DNA of 64,000 nucleotides from Vibrio splendidus (GCF_001557875.1 NZ_LNRF01000015.1:1-64000), one strand, 5' to 3'. Shown: positions 52,764 through 62,524, counted from the first letter of the stretch. Notes: generated by a model from the letters alone, not told the origin. Program-made: numbers and translations.

Positions 52764-53690
52764 ATGACGGGTATTCTTGATTCAGTGAATCAGCGTACGC
52801 AACTCGTCGGTCAAAACCGATTAGAATTATTAACCTTTCGCCTAATGGGGCGTCAGCGTTACGGCATTAATGTCTTTAAAGTAAAAGAAGTGCTTCAATG
52901 CCCTAAGTTGACGAAGATGCCAAATTTAAACCCACTGGTTAAAGGTGTCGCACACATTCGTGGTCAAACGATCTCTGTGATTGACTTGAGCTTAGCGATT
53001 GGTGGCCGTCCAACAACGGATGTTGAAAAGTGTTTTGTGGTTATCTCTGAATTTAACAGAACCATTCAAGGTTTCTTGGTAAGTTCAGTAGAGCGCATTA
53101 TTAACATGCACTGGGAATCTATTCTTCCGCCGCCGGATGGCGCAGGTAGAGCTAACTACCTGACAGCGGTAACCAACATTGACAATGAATTGGTAGAAAT
53201 TCTTGATGTTGAGAAGATCCTTGCAGAAATTTCGCCTGTTGATGAAACAATGGATAGCAAGATTGCTGAAGACATTGCGAAAGTAGAGCAAGAGAAAGAA
53301 TTGGTTCGCCGTATCTTGATTGCTGATGACTCGACCGTTGCTCGTAAGCAGGTTCAACGTGCTATTGAGTCGATTGGTTTTGAAGTTATCTCTGTGAAAG
53401 ATGGTAAAGAGGCCTATGAGAAGCTGGTGCAGATGTCATCAGAAGGCAGTATTTACGATCAGATTTCATTAGTGATTTCAGATATCGAAATGCCAGAAAT
53501 GGATGGATATACGTTAACTGCTGAGATTCGTCGTCACGCCGAACTTAAAGATCTATACGTAATTTTACACTCATCGTTGAGTGGTGTATTTAACCAAGCC
53601 ATGGTTGAACGCGTAGGAGCTAACTCCTTCATCGCGAAATTCAACCCTGATGAGCTTGGTGCAGCGGTAAAAGCTGCGTTAACTAACTAA
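52764..53690 (+). CDS. cheV: Chemotaxis coupling protein CheV
   Basis: A 308-residue fusion of a CheW coupling domain (about 15-155, GIRQ-like core GVAHIRGQTISVIDLS) and a response-regulator receiver domain (about 183-305) with phospho-acceptor Asp240 in VISDIEMPEMDGY, Asp187-Asp188 acidic pair and Lys near the end. It links chemoreceptors to CheA and adapts under phosphorylation. It heads the cheV-cheR pair that opens the polar flagellar operon. Confidence 0.95.
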   Translation: MTGILDSVNQRTQLVGQNRLELLTFRLMGRQRYGINVFKVKEVLQCPKLTKMPNLNPLVKGVAHIRGQTISVIDLSLAIGGRPTTDVEKCFVVISEFNRTIQGFLVSSVERIINMHWESILPPPDGAGRANYLTAVTNIDNELVEILDVEKILAEISPVDETMDSKIAEDIAKVEQEKELVRRILIADDSTVARKQVQRAIESIGFEVISVKDGKEAYEKLVQMSSEGSIYDQISLVISDIEMPEMDGYTLTAEIRRHAELKDLYVILHSSLSGVFNQAMVERVGANSFIAKFNPDELGAAVKAALTN

Positions 53691-53701
53691 AAGAGACATT
53701 A

Positions 53702-54529
53702 ATGACTGCTATAACAATAAGTGATCAAGAGTATCGCGATTTCAGCCGTTTCTTAGAATCTCAATGTGGCATTGTATTAGGTGACAGCAAACAGTACTTG
53801 GTACGCAGTCGTCTAAGCCCATTAGTAGCGAAGTTTAATTTAGCTTCTCTATCTGATCTATTGAGAGACGTAGTAACAGGTCGAAACCGTGAGCTGCGTG
53901 TGGCTGCTGTCGATGCCATGACGACGAACGAGACACTTTGGTTCCGAGATACTTACCCGTTTGCTGTGCTTGCGGATAAACTTCTACCGGAAATAGCGGC
54001 AAATAAGCGTCCTATTAAGATTTGGTCTGCGGCAAGCTCCTCAGGCCAAGAAGCATACTCAATGGCAATGACGATTCTTGAAACTCAAGCTCGTAAGCCG
54101 GGTATGTTGCCAAATGTATCGATTACTGCAACCGACATCTCAGCAAGTATGTTGGATATGTGCCGTACAGGCGCGTACGACAACCTTGCATTGGGACGTG
54201 GACTTTCTCCTGAGCGTCGTCGTACCTTCTTTGAAGATGCGGGCGATGGTCGTATGAAAGTGAAAGATAACGTTAAGCGCATGGTGAACTTCCGCCCTCA
54301 GAACCTGATGGACAGCTATGCCTTGTTAGGCAAGTTCGACATTATTTTCTGTCGTAACGTGCTGATTTACTTCTCACCTGATATGAAGTCAAAAGTACTT
54401 AACCAGATGGCAAACAGCCTCAACCCTGGTGGTTACCTATTATTGGGTGCGTCTGAATCATTAACAGGCTTAACGGATCGTTTTGAAATGGTTCGCTGTA
54501 ATCCAGGCATCATCTACAAATTAAAGTAA
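53702..54529 (+). CDS. cheR: Chemotaxis protein methyltransferase CheR
   Basis: A 275-residue SAM-dependent enzyme that methylates glutamates of chemoreceptors. N-terminal helical domain, then TTNETLWFRD, IWSAASSSGQEAYS (SAM loop), NLMDSYALLGKFDIIFCRNVLIYF. Eleven nt after cheV; terminator follows, so cheV-cheR forms its own unit. Confidence 0.95.
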   Translation: MTAITISDQEYRDFSRFLESQCGIVLGDSKQYLVRSRLSPLVAKFNLASLSDLLRDVVTGRNRELRVAAVDAMTTNETLWFRDTYPFAVLADKLLPEIAANKRPIKIWSAASSSGQEAYSMAMTILETQARKPGMLPNVSITATDISASMLDMCRTGAYDNLALGRGLSPERRRTFFEDAGDGRMKVKDNVKRMVNFRPQNLMDSYALLGKFDIIFCRNVLIYFSPDMKSKVLNQMANSLNPGGYLLLGASESLTGLTDRFEMVRCNPGIIYKLK

Positions 54530-54572
54530 TGAGTAGCACCAGTATAAGGTGCGACGTTACTGTTTAAATTCA

Positions 54573-54600
54573 AAACCCAGCCAAGTGCTGGGTTTTCTTT
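54573..54600 (+). terminator. Terminator of cheV-cheR
   Basis: Stem AAACCCAGC / GCTGGGTTT with a 5-nt loop and TTTTCTTTT tail. Confidence 0.85.
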
Positions 54601-54656
54601 TGCCCGCTTAAGCTATATCTTTAAGTCAGAGTGACATTCCAATTTACTCTGTTTTT

Positions 54657-54674
54657 TTGGCTTGTATATTGCAG
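54657..54674 (+). promoter_or_regulatory. Sigma-54 promoter 1 upstream of flgB
   Basis: TTGGCTTGTATATTGCAG: GG at 54659-54660 and GC at 54671-54672 with a 10-bp gap. Confidence 0.6.
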
Positions 54675-54727
54675 GTTTACCCATGAGTAACCTGTAAAAG
54701 TATAGATAGACCGCTTTGTTTTAAAAG

Positions 54728-54745
54728 TTGGTATATATATTGCTT
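54728..54745 (+). promoter_or_regulatory. Sigma-54 promoter 2 upstream of flgB
   Basis: TTGGTATATATATTGCTT: GG at 54730-54731 and GC at 54742-54743 with a 10-bp gap; the -12 element TTGCTT is the stronger of the pair. The predicted start site is about 30 bp before flgB. Confidence 0.65.
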
Positions 54746-54785
54746 TGGTTATTTCATAACAGTCAGTTCTTGAGTTGAGGTTTAC

Positions 54786-55181
54786 ATGGCTATTTCTTTT
54801 GACAATGCTTTAGGCATTCACCAGCACACAGTTGGTGTACGTGAGCGTAACGCTGAGGTGCTTTCCACCAATATCGCGCAAGCAAACACGCCTGGGTATA
54901 AAGCAAAGGGATTAGACTTTAAGAAATCACTGCAAGCGGCAAGTTCTGGGGCAAGCATTGGTCTTAGCCGTACAGATGGTCGGCACATTTCTGCCTCAAC
55001 AACGGTGAACGGGGAAACGAAGTATCGAATTCCTACACAACCTGATACAGGAGATGGCAACACGGTTGATTTGGATTTGGAAAGAAACCTTTTCATGCAA
55101 AACCAAATTAGGCATCAAGCCTCTCTCGACTTCCTAGGAAGTAAGTTCAAGAATTTAACTAAAGCGATTAAAGGGGAATAA
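54786..55181 (+). CDS. flgB: Flagellar proximal rod protein FlgB
   Basis: A 131-residue rod protein of the polar flagellum basal body, secreted by the flagellar type III system without a signal peptide. N-terminal rod motif RNAEVLSTNIAQANTPGYKAKGLDF and the C-terminal helix are typical. First gene of flgBCDE, 4 nt before flgC. Confidence 0.96.
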   Translation: MAISFDNALGIHQHTVGVRERNAEVLSTNIAQANTPGYKAKGLDFKKSLQAASSGASIGLSRTDGRHISASTTVNGETKYRIPTQPDTGDGNTVDLDLERNLFMQNQIRHQASLDFLGSKFKNLTKAIKGE

Positions 55182-55185
55182 TTAG

Positions 55186-55599
55186 ATGAGCTTATTTAAT
55201 GTATTCAATGTAACTGGTTCTGCGATGAGTGCTGAATCTGTTCGTCTAAATACGACCTCGAGTAACCTTGCGAACGCGGACAGTGTAAGTAGTTCTGCTG
55301 AAGAAACTTACAAGGCTCGTCACGCAGTGTTCGGCGCTGAGCTAAATCGAGCACGTAACAGTGACCACACTGTGCCTGTGAAAGTGTTAGGTATTGTAGA
55401 AAGCGATAAGCCGCTAAGCGCGGAGTACAACCCGGATCACCCATTAGCGAACAACGAAGGCTACATCTACAAGCCTAACGTGAACGTTATGGAAGAGATG
55501 GCAAACATGATTTCGGCATCACGTGCGTACCAAACGAACGTACAGGTTGCTGACTCGAGTAAACAAATGCTGCTGCGTACGCTGCAGATGGGTCAATAA
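55186..55599 (+). CDS. flgC: Flagellar proximal rod protein FlgC
   Basis: A 137-residue rod protein. The N-terminal NTTSSNLANADSVSSSAEETYKAR motif and C-terminal NVNVMEEMANMISASRAYQTNVQ match the rod/hook family ends. Second gene in flgBCDE. Confidence 0.96.
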   Translation: MSLFNVFNVTGSAMSAESVRLNTTSSNLANADSVSSSAEETYKARHAVFGAELNRARNSDHTVPVKVLGIVESDKPLSAEYNPDHPLANNEGYIYKPNVNVMEEMANMISASRAYQTNVQVADSSKQMLLRTLQMGQ

Positions 55600-55616
55600 G
55601 GATAAGGAGGTAGCAC

Positions 55617-56330
55617 ATGGCTGGAATCAACAATAATGTTGGTCAAAGCGGCTTGTCCTATGTTGACCAGCTGAAGAGTCTTCAAGATGGCGCTAAGAAG
55701 CCCGATGAAACAACAGGTAAGCAGGATCTTAAACAAGAAGACTTCTTATCTTTGTTGACTAAGCAACTAGCACAACAAGACCCTTTCAAGCCGGTTAGCA
55801 ATGACCAGATGATTGCGCAAATGGCTTCATTTGCGACCGTAGATGGCATTGGCAAAATGAATACACAGTTTGAAAGCTTGAATTCATCAATGACCTCTAA
55901 CCAAGCACTTCAGGCATCCTCTTTGGTTGGTCGTGACGTATTGGTTCCTGGTGCGGCAGGTGTAAAGCCCGGTGATGGCGGTATGGCGGCAATGGTTAAG
56001 CTTCCTCAGGCAATGGACAATGTAATGGTCCGTGTTGAGAACGAAGTTGGTCAATTGGTTCGCACATTTGATATCGGCTCTAAACCATCTGGTGATACAC
56101 GTGTTGAATGGGACGGAAAAGACGAAGACGGTAACCCATTGCCGGCCGGTAAATATAACGTGAAAGCGTCGGGTTTACTGGATGGCGAGAACACAGAGTT
56201 CCAAGTTTCCAGTTATGCGAACGTGAACAGTGTGCTTCTTGGTAAGGGTGATGGCAACGTACTACTCAATCTGGCTGGTTTCACATCGCCAGTACGACTT
56301 GCTGAAGTACTAGAAGTTGGTAAAGCGTAG
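55617..56330 (+). CDS. flgD: Flagellar hook capping protein FlgD
   Basis: A 237-residue scaffold that caps the growing hook and is absent from the finished flagellum. N-terminal export and cap helix (KQEDFLSLLTKQLAQQDPFKP), then FlgD Ig-like and tudor-like domains with WDGKDEDGNPLPAGKYNV. A perfect AAGGAGGT ribosome-binding site suggests high expression. Confidence 0.95.
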   Translation: MAGINNNVGQSGLSYVDQLKSLQDGAKKPDETTGKQDLKQEDFLSLLTKQLAQQDPFKPVSNDQMIAQMASFATVDGIGKMNTQFESLNSSMTSNQALQASSLVGRDVLVPGAAGVKPGDGGMAAMVKLPQAMDNVMVRVENEVGQLVRTFDIGSKPSGDTRVEWDGKDEDGNPLPAGKYNVKASGLLDGENTEFQVSSYANVNSVLLGKGDGNVLLNLAGFTSPVRLAEVLEVGKA

Positions 56331-56379
56331 CTCTTTATTGAGTGACTATGCTAGCTAGATAGATTAGGAGAATATTGGA

Positions 56380-57684
56380 ATGTCATATGTAGCTTTAAGC
56401 GGCCTATCCGCTGCACAATTAGACCTGAATACAACCAGTAACAATATTGCGAACGCAAACACGTTTGGCTTTAAAGAGTCTCGTGCAGAGTTCGGTGATG
56501 TTTACTCAAACTCGTTGTTTACTAACGCAAAAACGACGTCAGGTGGTGGTGCGCAAGCTAGCCAAGTGGCGCAACAGTTCCACGAAGGTTCAAGTATTTA
56601 TACGAACAACCCAATGGATTTGCGTGTAAGTGGTACAGGTTTCTTTGCAGTATCGAAAGATCGCATGGTGCCAGAGATTAACGAACTAACGCGTAATGGT
56701 GCATTTCACCTAAACAAAGACAACTACATGGTTACGGCTAATGATGAGTTTCTTTTAGGTTACGATGTTGATCCAAATTCGGGTGAAGTTCTTTCTTACG
56801 CGCCAAAGCCTCTCGACATTCCTGCTGAGTTTGGTAAGCCAAAACAGACAGAAAACATTGAAGTAGGGGTCAACCTTCCTGCAAATGGTGATCTTAAAGA
56901 CCCGGCTGCATTTAACTACCAAGATGCTGATACTTATAACCGTGCAACGTCTTCGACGGTATACGATTCTATGGGTCAGTCTTACAAGTTAACGACTTAC
57001 TACCTCAAAGATCAGACTCAACCAAACACTTGGCAAACGTACTACACCATGTCAGATGAGAATGGTGAGAAGCCATTGAACATTACTGGCGGTGATGCGA
57101 CGAATGCAACAGGTCATGTTGGTCACACAATGAAGTTCAACAATGACGGTACGTTAGCAAGCCTAAACAGTGGTCAGCCAATTAACTCTGATCCTCTAGG
57201 TGCAGGTGCGAACCCAATTGACTTGAACGGTGCCGATCCAACACAGGTGCTTAAGTTTGGTCTGGACTCTTCAACTCAGTTTGCTGCTCCGTTTGAATTG
57301 ACCAAGTTTGATGAAGATGGTGCGACAACAGGTTTCTTAACCAAAATCGATTTCGATGAGTACGGCAGTGTTCTGGGTACTTACTCAAATGGTGAAAACG
57401 TGATGCTTGGCCGTGTAGGCTTAGTTCGTGTACCAAACGAGCAAGGCCTAGATAAGAAAGGCGGTACTCAGTGGGATTCTACTAACGACTCTGGTGATAA
57501 AATCTGGGGTGAATCGAACAAAGGTTCATTTGGTAGCATCAACAACGGCTCACTAGAGCAATCGAACATCGATATGACTCAAGAATTGGTTGATTTGATT
57601 TCTGCTCAACGTAACTTCCAAGCGAACTCGCGTTCTCTAGAAGTACACAACCAACTGCAACAGAATATTCTTCAGATTCGTTAA
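56380..57684 (+). CDS. flgE: Flagellar hook protein FlgE
   Basis: A 434-residue hook subunit. N-terminal SGLSAAQLDLNTTSNNIANANTFGFK and C-terminal NGSLEQSNIDMTQELVDLISAQRNFQANSRSL blocks form the coiled core; the middle domains form the outer hook. Terminator follows, ending the flgBCDE unit. Confidence 0.95.
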   Translation: MSYVALSGLSAAQLDLNTTSNNIANANTFGFKESRAEFGDVYSNSLFTNAKTTSGGGAQASQVAQQFHEGSSIYTNNPMDLRVSGTGFFAVSKDRMVPEINELTRNGAFHLNKDNYMVTANDEFLLGYDVDPNSGEVLSYAPKPLDIPAEFGKPKQTENIEVGVNLPANGDLKDPAAFNYQDADTYNRATSSTVYDSMGQSYKLTTYYLKDQTQPNTWQTYYTMSDENGEKPLNITGGDATNATGHVGHTMKFNNDGTLASLNSGQPINSDPLGAGANPIDLNGADPTQVLKFGLDSSTQFAAPFELTKFDEDGATTGFLTKIDFDEYGSVLGTYSNGENVMLGRVGLVRVPNEQGLDKKGGTQWDSTNDSGDKIWGESNKGSFGSINNGSLEQSNIDMTQELVDLISAQRNFQANSRSLEVHNQLQQNILQIR

Positions 57685-57711
57685 TCGTTTCGAGCGTTTG
57701 AATCATCTGCG

Positions 57712-57752
57712 AATACCCAATTCAATGTTATTGAATTGGGTATTGTTGTTTG
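57712..57752 (+). terminator. Terminator of flgBCDE
   Basis: Stem AATACCCAATTCAA / TTGAATTGGGTATT with a 5-nt loop, then a T-rich stretch. Confidence 0.85.
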
Positions 57753-57883
57753 TCTTCTTATTTGCCGCCCCTATTGCCGCACGGTAATGCCACTGGCAAC
57801 AATTCTTCCTGAATGATCCTTTAATGATCACCCCTTCTTGTTTATTTTCTATTTAAATTATTGATAAATAACAGTTAAAAATA

Positions 57884-57901
57884 TTGGCACAGTGTTTGCT
57901 T
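57884..57901 (+). promoter_or_regulatory. Sigma-54 promoter of flgF-flgJ
   Basis: TTGGCACAGTGTTTGCTT is an almost perfect -24/-12 element (GG 57886-57887, GC 57898-57899, 10-bp gap), about 40 bp before flgF. Confidence 0.85.
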
Positions 57902-57937
57902 TATTAGCTCCAGAAGATGATTTTTTGGAGCAAAATT

Positions 57938-58687
57938 ATGGATCGCGCACTGTTTCTTGCCATGAGTGGCGCTAAGCAAAATATGCAAGCTTTGCAGCTA
58001 CGTGCAAACAACCTTGCCAACGTGAGTACAACGGGTTTCCGTGCTGATTTGGCACAAGCGCGTTCAATGCAAGCGTATGGTGAAGGCATGCCTACTCGTG
58101 TTTTCAGCATGACAGAGCGTCCGGGCCATAATTTCTCGCAAGGTAGTGTGGTTACCACTGGCCGAGATCTCGATGTTACCGTTCAAGGTGATGGTTGGAT
58201 TTCAGTTATGGATAACACCGGCCGCGAAGGTTTAACACGTAACGGCAACCTTAAGGTTGACCAAAACGGTTTGCTAACTAATGCAAGTGGCCATTTGGTG
58301 CTAGGTGAAAACGATGCGCCAATCACACTGCCCATCCCAATCAGTAAAGTAGAAATTGGTACTGACGGTACGATCTCGGTGATTCCTCAAGGCGCTCCAG
58401 CTGAAGAATTGGCCGTAGTTGATCGTATTAAGCTTGTACGTCCAGACAACCAAACTTTGTTTAAAGATACGAATGGTCTGTTCCGTTCGAAAAACCCAGA
58501 TCAGGCATACGAAGCAGATGCAGCGGTAACGTTGCTAAAAGGTGCTATCGAAGGCAGTAACGTAAATGCCGTAGGTGAAATGACCAGCCTAATTGACTTA
58601 CAACGTCAGTTTGAAATGCAGGTCAAGATGATGAGCACAGCAGAGGAAATGGACAAGTCGTCTGATTCACTGCTTCGTATGAGCTAA
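57938..58687 (+). CDS. flgF: Flagellar proximal rod protein FlgF
   Basis: A 249-residue rod protein. RANNLANVSTTGFRADL at the N-terminus and the C-terminal MTSLIDLQRQFEMQVKMMSTAEEMD helix are diagnostic. The frame opens seven codons upstream, but GGAG eight bases before the ATG at 57938 and the MDRALF start set the beginning. First gene of the flgFGHIJ unit. Confidence 0.94.
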   Translation: MDRALFLAMSGAKQNMQALQLRANNLANVSTTGFRADLAQARSMQAYGEGMPTRVFSMTERPGHNFSQGSVVTTGRDLDVTVQGDGWISVMDNTGREGLTRNGNLKVDQNGLLTNASGHLVLGENDAPITLPIPISKVEIGTDGTISVIPQGAPAEELAVVDRIKLVRPDNQTLFKDTNGLFRSKNPDQAYEADAAVTLLKGAIEGSNVNAVGEMTSLIDLQRQFEMQVKMMSTAEEMDKSSDSLLRMS

Positions 58688-58708
58688 TAGAATTTAAAGG
58701 AAATTGCT

Positions 58709-59497
58709 ATGCATCCAGCATTATGGGTAAGTAAAACAGGTTTAGACGCCCAACAAACCAATATCTCAACGATTTCGAACAACCTTGCCAACGCCTCGAC
58801 CATTGGTTTTAAAAAGAGTCGCGCGGTATTTGAAGATTTGTTCTACCAGAATATTAATCAACCAGGTGGTCAGTCTTCTCAGAATACTGAGCTGCCAAGT
58901 GGTTTGATGTTGGGTGCCGGCTCTAAGGTGGTCGCAACTCAAAAAGTGCACACTCACGGTAACGCACAAACGACATCTAACAGCTTAGACATGATGATTG
59001 AAGGCGACGGTTTCTTCCAAGTTGAAATGCCAGACGGTGAAACGGGTTACAGCCGCAATGGTCAGTTCACATTGAACGGTGACGGCGCGATCGTAACGTC
59101 GGGTCAAGGTTACCCTCTACAACCAGAAATCGTGATTCCTGAAGACGCGATCTCGGTAACAGTAGGTAACGATGGTGAAGTGTCGGTTCGTCTACGTGGT
59201 GAGCAAAACAACGTCGTGGTTGGCCAAATCACTATTACTGACTTTGTAAACCCAGGTGGTTTAGAGCCAGTAGGTCAAAACCTTTACTTGCCAACTGGCG
59301 CGAGTGGCGACCCACAAGAGGGGGTTCCGGGCTTTGATGGCTTAGGTAATATCCGTCAGTCGATGCTAGAAACATCGAACGTGAACGTAACCGAAGAGCT
59401 GGTAAACATGATTGAAGCTCAGCGTGTATACGAAATGAATTCGAAAGTTATCTCGTCGGTAGACAAGATGATGAGCTTTGTTAACCAACAGCTGTAA
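58709..59497 (+). CDS. flgG: Flagellar distal rod protein FlgG
   Basis: A 262-residue distal rod subunit. TNISTISNNLANASTIGFKKSRAVFEDL and the C-terminal SNVNVTEELVNMIEAQRVYEMNSKV block match FlgG at the family length. Twenty-one nt after flgF. Confidence 0.96.
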   Translation: MHPALWVSKTGLDAQQTNISTISNNLANASTIGFKKSRAVFEDLFYQNINQPGGQSSQNTELPSGLMLGAGSKVVATQKVHTHGNAQTTSNSLDMMIEGDGFFQVEMPDGETGYSRNGQFTLNGDGAIVTSGQGYPLQPEIVIPEDAISVTVGNDGEVSVRLRGEQNNVVVGQITITDFVNPGGLEPVGQNLYLPTGASGDPQEGVPGFDGLGNIRQSMLETSNVNVTEELVNMIEAQRVYEMNSKVISSVDKMMSFVNQQL

Positions 59498-59586
59498 TTG
59501 GTTTTTTAGCCGTTTACTTTTTTTAATTAGTAGATCTATTTCTGCTAATTAATCCATTGACCACTGCCTGCTGAGAGTATATCGCC

Positions 59587-60363
59587 ATGAAACGTATTTT
59601 TTGTTTAGCTCTATTTATGTCTATGACGGGTTGTTCTGTACTGGACCCGATTGAGACACCGGCAGAAGAAAATGCAACCACAGTGGTTGATGCAGTGGAA
59701 GGCGATAAGTCGGCTCAAGAGAGCTCTGGCATTATTGATACACTTCGCGGGCGAACTGACCCTGTTGCAGGGGATCCTGCATGGGCGCCAATCAATCCCA
59801 AGCAAAAACCTGAGCACTATGCAGCGGCAACCGGCTCACTGTTTAACGTCAACCACATTGGCAGCATGTATGATGATTCAAAGCCTCGCGGTATTGGTGA
59901 CATCATCACAGTGGCGCTAGATGAGAACACTCGAGCGACCAAAAAAGCCAACGCGGATATGTCTAAGTCGAATGATGCATCGATGGAGCCATTGGCTGTT
60001 GGTGGTCAAGAGCTGACGATCGACAAGTACAACTTCTCTTATGACCTGAGTAACACCAATACCTTTGCGGGTGATGCGTCAGCCAACCAAAGTAACAGCA
60101 TCAGCGGCTACATTACCGTTGAAGTCATCGAAGTATTAGCTAATGGTAACCTAGTGGTTCGTGGTGAGAAGTGGATGACACTGAACACGGGCGATGAGTA
60201 CATCCGCCTAAGCGGCACCATCCGTCCAGACGATATTGACTTCGAAAATACCATCGCTTCAAACCGTGTTTCTAACGCACGAATTCAGTACTCAGGCACG
60301 GGCGTACAGAAAGATATGCAAGAGCCTGGATTCTTGGCACGATTCTTTAATGTATCACTGTAG
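59587..60363 (+). CDS. flgH: Flagellar L-ring protein FlgH
   Basis: A 258-residue outer-membrane lipoprotein forming the L ring. Signal peptide with lipobox MTGC (Cys16). DDSKPRGIGDIITVALDENTRATKKA and GTIRPDDIDFENTIASNRVSNARIQYSGTG are family blocks. Confidence 0.96.
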   Translation: MKRIFCLALFMSMTGCSVLDPIETPAEENATTVVDAVEGDKSAQESSGIIDTLRGRTDPVAGDPAWAPINPKQKPEHYAAATGSLFNVNHIGSMYDDSKPRGIGDIITVALDENTRATKKANADMSKSNDASMEPLAVGGQELTIDKYNFSYDLSNTNTFAGDASANQSNSISGYITVEVIEVLANGNLVVRGEKWMTLNTGDEYIRLSGTIRPDDIDFENTIASNRVSNARIQYSGTGVQKDMQEPGFLARFFNVSL

Positions 60364-60457
60364 AGCTTGAGAGGGTGTCGACATACTGACATCCTCTATC
60401 ACGCAGCCATATTTAGCTAAGCTATTATAAATTAAAGCAATACAGACAGGTTACTCA

Positions 60458-61549
60458 ATGAAAAAACTAACACTCGTACTATTCGGCATGCTATTTCTTG
60501 CCACCAGTGCCCATGCTGCGCGCATCAAAGATGTGGCAAAAGTGGCGGGTGTTCGTAGTAACCAACTTGTCGGTTATGGTTTGGTGACTGGTTTGCCGGG
60601 TACAGGTGAGACAACGCCCTTTACCGATCAAACGTTTAACGCGATGCTGCAAAATTTTGGCATTCAATTGCCGCCCGGCACTAAGCCAAAAACGAAAAAC
60701 GTAGCGGCGGTAATTGTTACCGCTGAACTTCCAGCCTTCTCTAAGCAAGGTCAGGAAGTTGACGTAACCGTTTCTTCTATCGGTTCAGCAAAAAGCCTTC
60801 GTGGTGGTACCTTGCTACAGACCTTCCTGAAAGGTCTAGACGGTCAGGTGTATGCTGTGGCGCAAGGTAACTTGGTAGTAAGTGGCTTTAGCGCTCAAGG
60901 TAATGACGGTTCGAAGATCGTTGGCAACAACCCAAACGTCGGTATCATCTCTAGCGGCGCGACGGTTGAACAAGAGATCCCAACCCCATTTGGTCGTGGT
61001 GACTACATCACCTTTAACCTAATCCAATCCGATTTCACAACGGCTCAGCGTTTGGCCGACGCAGTTAATAATTTCCTAGGCCCACAAATGGCGTCTGCGG
61101 TAGACGCGACGTCAGTAAAAGTTCGTGCTCCTCGAGAAATTAGCCAACGTGTCGCGTTCTTATCGGCTATCGAAAATATCGAATTCGACCCTGCTGAAGG
61201 CTCAGCGAAAATCATTGTTAATTCTCGTACCGGCACCATTGTGGTTGGTAAGCACGTACGCCTAAAAGCGGCGGCAGTAACACATGGTGGTATGACGGTT
61301 GCAATCAAAGAAAATCTAAATGTAAGCCAACCGAATGCATTCTCTGGTGGCCAAACGGTAGTGGTTCCTGATTCTGATATCGAAATCACGGAAGGTGATG
61401 GCAAGATGTTCAAGTTTGAACCTGGCCTAACGCTGGACGATTTGGTTCGCGCAGTTAACGAAGTGGGCGCGGCGCCTTCAGATTTAATGGCAATCCTTCA
61501 AGCACTGAAACAAGCGGGTGCGATTGAAGGCCAATTGATCATTATCTAG
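60458..61549 (+). CDS. flgI: Flagellar P-ring protein FlgI
   Basis: A 363-residue periplasmic protein forming the P ring around the rod. Signal peptide about 1-20 (AHA cleavage), RIKDVAKVAGVRSNQLVGYGLVTGLPGTGE and the C-terminal LMAILQALKQAGAIEGQLIII end are diagnostic. Its assembly chaperone FlgA is encoded at 51940-52686. Confidence 0.96.
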   Translation: MKKLTLVLFGMLFLATSAHAARIKDVAKVAGVRSNQLVGYGLVTGLPGTGETTPFTDQTFNAMLQNFGIQLPPGTKPKTKNVAAVIVTAELPAFSKQGQEVDVTVSSIGSAKSLRGGTLLQTFLKGLDGQVYAVAQGNLVVSGFSAQGNDGSKIVGNNPNVGIISSGATVEQEIPTPFGRGDYITFNLIQSDFTTAQRLADAVNNFLGPQMASAVDATSVKVRAPREISQRVAFLSAIENIEFDPAEGSAKIIVNSRTGTIVVGKHVRLKAAAVTHGGMTVAIKENLNVSQPNAFSGGQTVVVPDSDIEITEGDGKMFKFEPGLTLDDLVRAVNEVGAAPSDLMAILQALKQAGAIEGQLIII

Positions 61550-61559
61550 GGAATAAAGC

Positions 61560-62477
61560 ATGATTAAGAATAATAATGATATTGGTTTTATCCACGACAT
61601 CGGTAGCTTAGATCGTCTTCGTCAACAAGCAGTAAACGGTGAAGAAGGTAGCGAGAAAGAAGCATTAACCGCTGCTGCGAAACAGTTTGAATCGATTTTC
61701 ACCTCGATGTTGTTTAAGTCGATGCGTGATGCGAACTCGAGCTTTAAGTCGGATATGCTGAATAGTCAGAACGAGCAGTTCTATCGCCAGATGCAAGATG
61801 ACCAAATGGCGAGTGAGTTAAGTGCTTCAGGTTCGTTAGGTCTTGCGGATATGATTGTGGCTCAGCTAAGCGCTGGTCAAGCAAGCGATGCGTCTGAAGA
61901 GAAGGTTCGCAGTGAAGGCTTTGATGCTTCATTGCAAAGGCCGCAATACTCAGGCCGTTCGGAAGAGCGTGCGTCAGACGTTCAATCTGCGCAAGCAGCA
62001 AAACAGCCAGTATCCTTTGATTCTCCAGAATCGTTTGTGACCTCAATGAAGCCTTACGCTGAAAAAGCGGCAAGTGCGCTTGGTGTTGATTCATCACTCC
62101 TATTGGCACAAGCTGCGCTTGAAACAGGTTGGGGTTCCAAAATGATTAAGAACTCATTGGGTAACAGTAATAACCTATTCAACATCAAAGCCGATAGAAG
62201 TTGGAAGGGCGATAAGGTTGCAACTCAAACTCTCGAGTTTCACGGTAAAACTGCCGTTAAAGAGTCGGCTTCATTCCGTTCTTACTCAAACTTCGAAGAC
62301 AGCTTTAACGACTATGTGAAGTTTTTGAACGAAAACCCAAGATACGAAACAGCATTGCAGCATCAGGGTAACTCTGAGAATTTCATCAAAGGTATTCACC
62401 AAGCCGGTTACGCAACTGACCCTAACTATGCAGACAAGGTCTTGCGAGTGAAAGCCAAGATTGACGAGATGAACTAG
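61560..62477 (+). CDS. flgJ: Flagellar rod cap and peptidoglycan hydrolase FlgJ
   Basis: A 305-residue two-domain protein: an N-terminal rod-cap region (AAKQFESIFTSMLFKSMRDANS) and a C-terminal glucosaminidase-type hydrolase domain with catalytic Glu188 in LAQAALETGWGSK and NNLFNIKA. It opens the peptidoglycan for the rod. Ten nt after flgI. Confidence 0.95.
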   Translation: MIKNNNDIGFIHDIGSLDRLRQQAVNGEEGSEKEALTAAAKQFESIFTSMLFKSMRDANSSFKSDMLNSQNEQFYRQMQDDQMASELSASGSLGLADMIVAQLSAGQASDASEEKVRSEGFDASLQRPQYSGRSEERASDVQSAQAAKQPVSFDSPESFVTSMKPYAEKAASALGVDSSLLLAQAALETGWGSKMIKNSLGNSNNLFNIKADRSWKGDKVATQTLEFHGKTAVKESASFRSYSNFEDSFNDYVKFLNENPRYETALQHQGNSENFIKGIHQAGYATDPNYADKVLRVKAKIDEMN

Positions 62478-62495
62478 CGTTATTGAATGTACACG

Positions 62496-62524
62496 GGAGC
62501 TTGCCATTGGCAGGCTCTTTTCTT
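62496..62524 (+). terminator. Terminator of flgF-flgJ
   Basis: Stem GAGCTTGCC / GGCAGGCTC with an ATT loop and TTTTCTT tail. Confidence 0.75.

Noticed and set aside
61045..61413. 122-codon antisense frame within flgI
   Set aside because: Shadow of a conserved flagellar gene.
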